Source of the DNA: Clostridia bacterium
GTDB lineage: Bacteria; Bacillota; Clostridia; Christensenellales; UBA1242
Direction: 5' to 3'
DNA: 24,732 nucleotides
NCBI GenBank assembly: GCA_028694075.1
Contig: JAQUUD010000012.1
Coordinates: 1-24,732, forward strand
In this document: one piece after another, positions 17,632 to 24,732 of the stretch
How positions within the stretch are numbered: the stretch's first letter is position 1
Layout: every line of letters starts with the position of its first letter
Notes under the pieces: generated by a model
Seen by the model: the letters and a program-made list of their open reading frames with translations, nothing else
What the model was told of the DNA's origin: nothing
The model's database searches: none
Translations under genes and position numbers: made by a program

Positions 17632-18276
17632 TTATTTAATGCAAGTAATCAATTTCGTATTTTTAAGATTCATTCGAACTTTTATATTTTTAAAATTGCA
17701 TTTTTTTAAGATCTCAGTTTCTGTTTTTAAGGATAAAGGAATATCAATATGAACATCTTCATTATTCTCATTTTTTATTTCTAAAGATTTTTCATACTCT
17801 TCAAACTTTTCTTTTTCTTCTTCTATGCTATCAACTATATAATCACTAATAATAAACGCACCGTCTGGCTTTAATGTTTTGTGAATATATTTATATAATT
17901 TTAATTTTTGTTCATAAGCAAAATGATGCAAAGCCATAACTGAAATCACGCAATCATAAAAACTTTTTTTATAATGAAAATCGAAAAAATCTTGATTGAT
18001 GATATTGACATTATAATTTTTATATTTGTCTTTTAATTTTTTAAGCATATTTTCTGCAAAATCAACACAATCAACTTCTATGCTAGGAAATTTTTGAAAC
18101 ACATGTTTAAGTTCTAATCCAGTGCCTGCACCCAAGTCTAAAACTTTTTTTGAGTTTTGAGGCACAAAATTTGATACCATTTCTTTTGTTTTTATTCCTC
18201 CATCAATATGAGAAATGTGAACTTCATCATAAGAGTCTGCTCTTTTATTAAAAAAATTTTGCATTTGTTTATCCAT
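17632..18276 (-). CDS. Class I SAM-dependent methyltransferase
   Basis: A 214-residue Rossmann-fold methyltransferase with unknown substrate. Motif I is VLDLGAGTGLE (45-55), the acidic SAM-ribose strand is VDCVDFAENM (68-77), INQDFFDF is at 93-100, and the motif IV region is VISVMALHHF (110-119). The pattern FFNKRADSYDEVH at the N-terminus and MALHHF resemble small-molecule or ubiE-like methyltransferases more than rRNA enzymes. The ribosome site AAGGGGAAAAG sits directly before ATG and overlaps the rarA stop codon 9 nt away, so it is very probably co-transcribed with rarA. Nothing in the sequence names the acceptor. Confidence 0.85.
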   Translation of the reverse strand: MDKQMQNFFNKRADSYDEVHISHIDGGIKTKEMVSNFVPQNSKKVLDLGAGTGLELKHVFQKFPSIEVDCVDFAENMLKKLKDKYKNYNVNIINQDFFDFHYKKSFYDCVISVMALHHFAYEQKLKLYKYIHKTLKPDGAFIISDYIVDSIEEEKEKFEEYEKSLEIKNENNEDVHIDIPLSLKTETEILKKCNFKNIKVRMNLKNTKLITCIK

Positions 18277-18285
18277 CTTTTCCCC

Positions 18286-19584
18286 TTACATTTTTCCGAA
18301 TTTTTTGCGGATTAAAGTTTTTTCTTTGCCGTTTTTGCTTGGCTTATAATATACCCTATCCTTTAAACTATTTGGCATATATTGTTGCTCAACATAACCA
18401 TCAAAATCGTGGGGATATTTATACCTTGAATTAGCATTGCGATTCAAAACCTGATGATTTTTTAAATAATCAGGGATATTATCATCTTTGATATTTTGTG
18501 CATCATCTTTTGCATAATTTAATGCCACAACAACAGAATTAGATTTTTCTGCTTCACAAGCATAAATGATTGCGTGAGTAAGCGGAATTATTCCTTCGGG
18601 AGCACCCATTTTTTCTATCGCATGCATTGCGCTTACTGAAAGTAAAAGTGCATTTGAATCTGCCATTCCAATATCTTCGCTGGAATGAGCAACAAGCCTG
18701 CGTGCAATAACAAGCGGGTCAATTCCTGCAATTAACATTCGTTGAGAATAATATAAGGCGGCTTCTGTGTCACTGCCCCGAATTGATTTACAAAAAGCGC
18801 TCAACATATCATAATACTGAGTTTCATCAATCGACAACGCTTTCTTTTGAATTGATTGCTCTGCAATTTCTTTTGTTATTACAATTTTTTTGTCTTTATT
18901 AAAAGGTGTTGTTAAAACCGCAAGTTCAATAGCATTTAAAGCCATTCTAACATCGCCGGAACTTGCCCACGCAAAATGTTTAAGAGCACTCTCGTCCACT
19001 TCAAGCGGATAACTTCCAAGTCCTTTTTCCTTATTATTCAACGCATTTTTAAGTGCTGAAATAACATCTCTATCATCTAATGATTTAAATTCAAAGATTC
19101 GGCATCGGCTGACAATCGCGCGTGTCATTGAAGTGAAAGGATTTTCAGTTGTTGCCCCAATAAACACTATTTCGCCTTTTTCAATCGCTGATAACAAATA
19201 ATCACTTTGGGCTTTGCTCCAACGATGACATTCGTCCAAGAGCAAAAAAGTTTGAACGCCATACATTTGCTTGCTTGCAAGTGCTTCCTGAATGATTGCC
19301 TTGACATCAGCAACTCCGCTGGTGACCGCACTTAACTTTTTAAACTCGCCTTTCATAACATTTGTTACAATGTGAGCCAGCGTGGTCTTACCACTTCCGG
19401 GCGGACCATAAAAGATGCAACTTCCAAGTTGATTTGCTTCAATCGCCCGCCTAAGCAAACAATTTTTTCCAATAATATGCTCTTGCCCGACAAACTCATT
19501 AAAATTTGAGGGACGCATTCTTTCAGCAAGTGGAACTGATTTGTTTAAATTAAATTCATTTTGTTTTTGTAACTTGATTTTCAT
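18286..19584 (-). CDS. rarA: Replication-associated recombination protein A (AAA+ ATPase)
   Basis: RarA/MgsA (WRNIP1 homologue), a clamp-loader-like AAA+ ATPase acting at stalled replication forks. I prefer ATG 19584 (432 residues) over ATG 19602, because a promoter -10 lies on top of the first six codons of the longer form. Numbered from 19602: Walker A GPPGSGKTT 66-74, Walker B LLLDECHR 120-127 (the usual is DEIHR; here Cys replaces Ile), sensor 1 GATTEN 149-154, arginine-finger region SRCR 165-168. The C-terminal MgsA part has KYPHDFDGYVEQQYMP and the RVYYKPSKNG end typical of the family. There is no ribosome site at either ATG. It leads into the methyltransferase gene 9 nt downstream; the 50-bp tandem array lies upstream. 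Confidence 0.95.
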   Translation of the reverse strand: MKIKLQKQNEFNLNKSVPLAERMRPSNFNEFVGQEHIIGKNCLLRRAIEANQLGSCIFYGPPGSGKTTLAHIVTNVMKGEFKKLSAVTSGVADVKAIIQEALASKQMYGVQTFLLLDECHRWSKAQSDYLLSAIEKGEIVFIGATTENPFTSMTRAIVSRCRIFEFKSLDDRDVISALKNALNNKEKGLGSYPLEVDESALKHFAWASSGDVRMALNAIELAVLTTPFNKDKKIVITKEIAEQSIQKKALSIDETQYYDMLSAFCKSIRGSDTEAALYYSQRMLIAGIDPLVIARRLVAHSSEDIGMADSNALLLSVSAMHAIEKMGAPEGIIPLTHAIIYACEAEKSNSVVVALNYAKDDAQNIKDDNIPDYLKNHQVLNRNANSRYKYPHDFDGYVEQQYMPNSLKDRVYYKPSKNGKEKTLIRKKFGKM

Positions 19585-19590
19585 TATTAT

Positions 19591-19620
19591 ATAATACAAC
19601 ATTTCGCTAGTGTTTGTAAA
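19591..19620 (-). promoter_or_regulatory. Candidate rarA promoter, possibly giving a leaderless mRNA
   Basis: Minus strand -35 TTTACA (19620-19615), 18-nt spacer, -10 TATTAT (19596-19591), overlapping an alternative TATAAT (19591-19586). Transcription would begin about at the A of ATG 19584, which would explain the lack of a ribosome site and argues against the start at 19602. Confidence 0.5.
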
Positions 19621-19733
19621 TAAAGTTTTTGATTTTCCTTTCCAAATAAAATTATTTCATTTTGATTACCAAAGCATATAGGATTTTATTATAATTTGTT
19701 TCTTTTAAATTAAATAACGCAACTGATAAATTT

Positions 19734-20184
19734 GAGGACAAAGCGAGCGGGCGAAGCCAGTCAAACGAACAAAGCGAGCGGGCGTAGCGGTGCGAGCGGA
19801 CAATGTCCAGTCAAACGAACAAAGCGAGCGGGCGTAGCGGTGCGAGCGGACAATGTCCAGTCAAACGAACAAAGCGAGCGGGCGTAGCGGTGCGAGCGGA
19901 CAATGTCCAGTCAAACGGACAAAGCGAGCGGGCGTAGCGGTGCGAGCGGACAATGTCCAGTCAAACGGACAAAGCGAGCGGGCGTAGCGGTGCGAGCGGA
20001 CAATGTCCAGTCAAACGAACAAAGCGAGCGGGCGTAGCGGTGCGAGCGGACAATGTCCAGTCAAACGAACAAAGCGAGCGGGCGTAGCCAGTCAAACGGA
20101 CAAAGCGAGCGGGCGTAGCGAAGCGAAAGCAGGGCGAGCGGACAATGTCCAGTCAAACGGACAAAGCTAAGCGGGCAAACTAGC
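19734..20184 (+). repeat. GC-rich repeat, locus 3: 50-bp tandem array
   Basis: Six complete head-to-tail 50-bp units start at 19757, 19807, 19857, 19907, 19957 and 20007. They are followed by a 31-bp partial unit (20057-20087), a 61-bp variant (20088-20148) and a decaying end to about 20184; a partial copy precedes (19734-19756). Each unit starts CCAGTCAAACG(A/G)ACAAAG, continues with two GCGAGCGG words, and joins the next through the small dyad GGACAATGTCC. The units are identical except for one A/G position (A in units 1-3, 6 and 7; G in 4, 5 and 8). There are no unique spacers, so this is not CRISPR. The remaining flanks in the 19603-20203 gap are AT-rich and featureless apart from the rarA promoter. 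Confidence 0.93.
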
Positions 20185-20203
20185 CATATTTTAATTAATA
20201 AAA

Positions 20204-21664
20204 CTAAATTCTTATTTCAAAAAAATCATAATCCTTTAATGTTTTTAAGGAAATATTTTGGCAGTTATAATATGAGATATCGTCAATAATTAGTTTTTTT
20301 TCAACATCGGATTTTACAATAATACTTTTCGTTTTATTTTCGAAAAACAATTTCAACTCATAATTTTTCAGTTCAGTTTTGTTGATAAAAATAAAATCAT
20401 TTTTTTGTAACAACAGTTTATCCGACATAAGTTTATATATAACAAATGCTGAAAATTGCTTGCTTTTATACATTGAAATTAATTGCTTAAATGTTATTGT
20501 TTTCAAACAATCGTTAGAATATTTTAGAATTTTATTCGAATTAAAATTTTTAAAATTTATATAATTATCAATTTGCACATTCGTTTTAATACCTTCTAAA
20601 ATTATTTTTTCAGGTAAATATTTATTATAATAATAATTTAAAACTGAATCCGAACTGATGATTTTTATATTATATCTTTTTTCAATTTTTTTCAATATCT
20701 TAAAATAAACTTGCTCAGAACTTATATTTTGAATTTCATCAGAATTTAGATTTAATGCTGTTGTTGGCGGATTTTTTCCAAAATAAAACCAAAAAGATTT
20801 TTGCTCTTTTTTGCTTAACTTTAATTCAATTTTGCATTTTAAATTATAACAATTTAAATTTTTTATTTTGTTTAAAAATATTTTATTAATTTTAATTGAT
20901 GAATAAAAGTAGTATTCAAAATTATTTATTATGCTTTTAATCTGAAGCAAATTTTTTTCTTTTTGCAAAGTTAAATAATCAAAATGTTTTAATTGAAAAT
21001 TTTTTAAATATTCAATTTGAAGACTTTTTGATGTAAAAAAACTTACATTAAAAAAAGAATACTGCCCTTCGTGAAATGTTTGCTTTATATTTAAATTTGA
21101 ATCTGAATTATAAAAACTTTGTTCTAAATAATAATTTTTAAAAATTGTTGATTTTTGAAAATTACCTTTTAAGGATATCATATTTTCTGTTTTTAAATCC
21201 AACTTATTTTTTTCATTATGATTAATATTTAATTTTAACAAATTTTCTTTCAGCGATTTTGATAAATCTGCAATGTTAAAAAATTTCACTTTATTTTTAA
21301 AAAAATTTTTGAATTTTTCTATGCTTGATTCTGTTTGATAAAAAATAATTAAATTGAAATCATAAATTTGCTTTGCAAGCCATAAACTTTTTGCATAATT
21401 TATTGATAAAAGTTCTGCCCTTTCAACAAATATTGCTTTGGTTAAACTTATTCCTGCTGATTCAATTATGTTTTTATTGATTTTGCTCGCATATATTAGC
21501 GGTTGATTATTTTTTACTTTATTTAAAATACTCTCAATTTCAACTGGAGAAAATCTGCTTTCATTCAATTTTTTTTTAAAAAATAGTAAGTCGAATTTAA
21601 ATAATAAATTTATAAACAGCAAAATAAACATAAAGAAGCAAATTAAAATTCCAATTATTAACAT
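20204..21664 (-). CDS. Membrane-anchored protein of unknown function
   Basis: A 486-residue protein I do not recognise. One hydrophobic segment (about 1-29) followed by KKK suggests an N-terminal membrane anchor. The rest is very rich in Lys, Asn, Phe, Ile and Tyr, reflecting base composition even lower in GC than its neighbours. The least biased stretches are about 65-110 (SAGISLTKAIFVERAELLS then INYAKSLWLAKQIYDF) and about 295-355 (FYFGKNPPTTALNL, then YFKILKKIEKRYNIKIISSD). No cysteine pairs, nucleotide-binding motif or catalytic signature is apparent. The start is uncertain because no clear ribosome site precedes ATG 21664. It is divergent from the yabP-yabQ-divIC cluster and separated from rarA by the tandem array. 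A link to the envelope is only suggested by the anchor. Confidence 0.6.
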   Translation of the reverse strand: MLIIGILICFFMFILLFINLLFKFDLLFFKKKLNESRFSPVEIESILNKVKNNQPLIYASKINKNIIESAGISLTKAIFVERAELLSINYAKSLWLAKQIYDFNLIIFYQTESSIEKFKNFFKNKVKFFNIADLSKSLKENLLKLNINHNEKNKLDLKTENMISLKGNFQKSTIFKNYYLEQSFYNSDSNLNIKQTFHEGQYSFFNVSFFTSKSLQIEYLKNFQLKHFDYLTLQKEKNLLQIKSIINNFEYYFYSSIKINKIFLNKIKNLNCYNLKCKIELKLSKKEQKSFWFYFGKNPPTTALNLNSDEIQNISSEQVYFKILKKIEKRYNIKIISSDSVLNYYYNKYLPEKIILEGIKTNVQIDNYINFKNFNSNKILKYSNDCLKTITFKQLISMYKSKQFSAFVIYKLMSDKLLLQKNDFIFINKTELKNYELKLFFENKTKSIIVKSDVEKKLIIDDISYYNCQNISLKTLKDYDFFEIRI

Positions 21665-21814
21665 ATGCCAATTTTTGCCAAAATAAAAAATCTTTATTCT
21701 AGTTATATTCGAAATCTGAAAACTAATATTTTATTAACTTAAACAATATTTATTTAAAAATTTTATCATAAATTGTAAAATTTGAAAATATATTTTAATT
21801 AGAGGATTTTATTT

Positions 21815-22060
21815 ATGGATAAAATAATCAACCTTTTTAATCAAAGCCAGTTAAGTATAACCGGAGTGGAAAAAGTTAAAAATGTTAGCCCCAGTGAAAT
21901 AATTATTGAAGTTGACGGGCAAACTTTGCTGATTTTGGGAACAAATTTGGAAGTTCAAACATTAGATTTGGAAAACTCTTCATTATCAATTAATGGACTC
22001 ATAACTTGCATTAAGTATTCAACAAAAAAACCAAGTTTGCTGAAAAGAATTTTTAAATAA
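21815..22060 (+). CDS. yabP: Sporulation protein YabP
   Basis: An 81-residue YabP/YqfC-family protein, required for normal spore coat or cortex assembly in Bacillus and conserved in endospore formers. The family pattern is visible: SQLSITGVEKVKNVSPSEII (10-29), then VDGQTLLILGTNLEVQTLDL (about 33-52), SLSINGLITCIKYS, and the C-terminal KPSLLKRIFK, matching the usual GFLSRLFK-type end. Ribosome site AGAGGA lies 8 nt before ATG. It is first in the yabP-yabQ-divIC order known from Bacillus, which supports the call strongly. No confident sporulation-sigma promoter could be picked out upstream. Confidence 0.9.
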   Translation: MDKIINLFNQSQLSITGVEKVKNVSPSEIIIEVDGQTLLILGTNLEVQTLDLENSSLSINGLITCIKYSTKKPSLLKRIFK

Positions 22061-22142
22061 TATTTTTGTAAAATATTTTTGATATTTATATTTTTTTTAA
22101 TATTTATTATTTTTAATAGATAAAATTTTTTTAAAAGGTCAT

Positions 22143-22520
22143 ATGTTATTTGAAACTTTATCTCAGCCTTTAATTGCTTTATATATAATTGGTACCGGTT
22201 TTTTATGCGGTTTTATTTTTGATTTGAATTATTTAATTTGGCTTTTAGCAAAAAAAGATAAGATTTTAAGGATTGTTCTTGACATTGCAAGCACACTTTT
22301 GGCGTTTGCAATTTTCTATTTTTTAATATTAGACATATCATTCGGAGAAATCAGATTATATCAAATTTTGCTATTTATATTATCAATATTTTTATATAGA
22401 ATAATTTTTGGAAAAATATTTGCTATATTAAATGAAAAGTGCTATATTAAATTAACCTTGTTAATAAGTAAGTTTTTTAAACGTATTTTAAAGAAAAAAC
22501 AAAAAATTAACGATGTTTAA
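22143..22520 (+). CDS. yabQ: Spore cortex biosynthesis protein YabQ
   Basis: A 125-residue integral membrane protein of the YabQ family, needed for spore cortex formation in Bacillus. About four hydrophobic segments are visible (roughly 10-35, 43-63, 72-95 and 98-110). Family features are FLCGFIFDLNYLI (about 20-32), the arginine-aspartate ILRIVLDIAS (41-50), and FGEIRLYQILLF (68-79), which is the GEIR(L)Y signature of YabQ. The tail is Lys-rich. Ribosome site AAAAGG lies 4 nt before ATG. It follows yabP by 82 nt. Confidence 0.88.
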   Translation: MLFETLSQPLIALYIIGTGFLCGFIFDLNYLIWLLAKKDKILRIVLDIASTLLAFAIFYFLILDISFGEIRLYQILLFILSIFLYRIIFGKIFAILNEKCYIKLTLLISKFFKRILKKKQKINDV

Positions 22521-22635
22521 ATCATAATTAATATTAGACTTTTTATGAAACAAAACTCAATTATAAAATCCAGTAAAATTAGTAATTATTTAAAAAACAA
22601 ATATTCACTTTCTGAAAAATAAATAAGGATAACTA

Positions 22636-22881
22636 ATGATGACAAAAAATTTAACAAAAATTTTGGTTCTTTTCGCAGGATTTATTTTAACTGTATTGTT
22701 TTTTATTGGGATTATCGGGTCCATTCAATTAAATAACTTATTAGAACAAAAAGTTCAAATTCAACAAGAATCTGAGCATATTGTTATTGATTATGATTTT
22801 ACACAAAATCCAGATTATCAAGATGCATTTAGACGGCAAGAAGGTAATTACGGTAACGAAGAAGATGTGATTTATAAATAA
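22636..22881 (+). CDS. divIC: Septum formation initiator DivIC/FtsB-like protein
   Basis: An 81-residue bitopic protein assigned to the DivIC/FtsB division family, which acts with FtsL and DivIB at the septum. It has a short cytoplasmic start, a membrane helix at about 7-28, a short polar helix (30-46) and the C-terminal NPDYQDAFRRQEGNYGNEED segment, which parallels the DPEYIEKIARE-LG-x-x-GE end of the family. The coiled coil is clearly shorter than usual (family members are normally about 100-125 residues). Position after yabP-yabQ, as in Bacillus, is the main support. AAGGA lies 6 nt before the first of two adjacent ATGs. Confidence 0.75.
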   Translation: MMTKNLTKILVLFAGFILTVLFFIGIIGSIQLNNLLEQKVQIQQESEHIVIDYDFTQNPDYQDAFRRQEGNYGNEEDVIYK

Positions 22882-23071
22882 ATTTTTTGAGATTAAGTTA
22901 CAAAAAGAAATCTATTTAAATCAACTTAAGATATAATTTTACAAGTAGTACATAGCAAAACTTTTATTTTTTTTACTAACTAGATGAAAATGACTTTTAT
23001 TTCAATATTTTCACTAATGAATTAAATTATTAGTTTGCAAAATAAATATTTTAAAAGGAGGATAATTAATT

Positions 23072-23233
23072 ATGGCAATCACCAAAGCAACACCTAAAGT
23101 GGCTCCAAAAGCACCTGCAAAACCAGTAGCAAAGGCTCCTGCAAAACCTGCTCCTAAAGCATCTGCTAAGCCTGCTCCTAAAAAACCTGCTCCTAAAGCA
23201 GTAGCAAAGCCTGCTCCTAAAAAAGGTAAATAA
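23072..23233 (+). CDS. Histone H1-like Lys/Ala/Pro-rich small protein
   Basis: A 53-residue protein made almost entirely of Lys, Ala and Pro (with a few Val, Thr and Ser), starting MAITKATPKVAPKAPAKP and continuing as variations of APAKPAPK to the end KPAPKKGK. It has no acidic residue and no aromatic residue. Such PAKK/KPA repeats are typical of the tails of eukaryotic H1 and of bacterial H1-like nucleoid or nucleic-acid-binding proteins; binding DNA or RNA is the likely role, inferred from composition. A perfect AAAAGGAGG ribosome site lies 10 nt before ATG and a terminator follows 14 nt after the stop, so it looks like a well-expressed single gene. It stands tail-to-tail with the 16S gene. 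The opposite-strand open frame (23277-23014), rich in Gly and Ala, is its shadow. Confidence 0.8.
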   Translation: MAITKATPKVAPKAPAKPVAKAPAKPAPKASAKPAPKKPAPKAVAKPAPKKGK

Positions 23234-23246
23234 TAATTAGAATTTT

Positions 23247-23275
23247 GAAAAGCCACCCGGATAGGGTGGTTTTTC
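23247..23275 (+). terminator. Terminator of the Lys/Ala/Pro-rich gene
   Basis: Stem CCACCC (23253-23258) with GGGTGG (23264-23269), loop GGATA, extended by an A-tract pairing with TTTTT after the stem. It begins 14 nt after the stop codon. Confidence 0.85.
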
Positions 23276-23374
23276 AATTATTAGCAGAAACTAAGACTGA
23301 ATAGTTTTCACTTTTTAAGAACTGCCATTTTGTGCTGATAAATTGTTAAATTTCAACATATCCAGAAATTAAAT

Positions 23375-23406
23375 AAAAAAAGAACATACATTTACTGTAT
23401 GTTCTT
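23375..23406 (-). terminator. Terminator of the 16S rRNA transcript
   Basis: A perfect 11-bp stem, AAGAACATACA (23380-23390) with TGTATGTTCTT (23396-23406), and a 5-nt loop. On the minus strand it is followed by a run of seven T (23381-23375). It lies about 145-180 nt past the 16S 3' end. The rest of 23234-23551 is AT-rich, with no tRNA or 23S sequence. Confidence 0.8.
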
Positions 23407-23551
23407 AATTTTACATTGAATTGAATAGAAATTTGTTTTTTAGAAATTAATTATGTGTTAAATTATTTAATTTTTTATTTTTTAGTTATTTGCTTTCGCA
23501 ATCAACTCAGCAAAATTAAATTTGCTGTCGACCTTAAAGAAAAAACTCTTT

Positions 23552-24732
<1,181 letters not shown>

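Noticed and set aside
19734..20184. CRISPR array
   Set aside because: Units follow each other directly with no variable spacers, and no cas gene is nearby.
22545..22622. 25-codon open frame between yabQ and divIC
   Set aside because: There is no ribosome site and the sequence is ordinary AT-rich DNA; too short to support.
23014..23277. 87-codon minus-strand frame rich in Gly and Ala
   Set aside because: It is the antisense shadow of the Lys/Ala/Pro-rich gene, which has the ribosome site and terminator.
23407..23531. tRNA or start of 23S behind 16S
   Set aside because: No cloverleaf, no TTCGA arm and no recognisable 23S sequence is present.

Overview
The window comes from an AT-rich, low-GC Gram-positive (Firmicutes, clostridial-type) chromosome. 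The evidence is the yabP-yabQ-divIC cluster of endospore-forming Firmicutes, AAGGAGG-type ribosome binding sites, and a 16S rRNA fragment ending in CCUCCUUUU. TGA is used as a stop (end of ddl) and TGG for Trp, so the code is standard and not the mollicute one. Genus cannot be assigned by eye; an uncultured gut-type clostridial lineage is a guess.

Layout. 1-4623: a minus-strand housekeeping block with argS (truncated by the window edge), a DegV-family lipid-binding protein, obg and nth. 5077-7633: a minus-strand pair consisting of a VirD4/TraG-type coupling ATPase and, downstream, a small VirB2-like two-helix pilin with its own promoter and terminator; no other type IV secretion gene is visible. 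7634-8187: a divergent intergenic region with consensus promoters on both sides and a striking 98-nt element made of a perfect 12-bp outer stem enclosing three perfect hairpins. 8188-15930: a 2580-residue secreted, membrane-anchored surface protein with Ig-like repeats, followed by a strong terminator. 16319-19584: minus strand, rarA, a SAM methyltransferase and ddl. 20204-21664: a minus-strand, membrane-anchored protein of unknown function. 21815-22881: plus-strand yabP, yabQ and divIC. 23072-23233: a 53-residue histone H1-like Lys/Ala/Pro-rich protein. 23552-24732: the 3' three quarters of a minus-strand 16S rRNA gene that ends in its own terminator, with no tRNA, 23S or 5S behind it.

A GC-rich intergenic repeat family (motif TCAAACGG(A/G)C plus a GCGAGCGG-rich block) occurs at three places, 4713-4890, 17517-17600 and 19734-20184, always in the same orientation and always upstream of a minus-strand gene. 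At the third place it has expanded into a 50-bp tandem array.

The genes serve translation (argS, obg, 16S), repair and replication (nth, rarA), the cell wall (ddl), division and sporulation (yabP, yabQ, divIC). The accessory and most unusual part is 5021-16130: the coupling ATPase, the pilin, the structured DNA or RNA element and the giant surface protein. No tRNA gene, CRISPR array or insertion sequence was seen.
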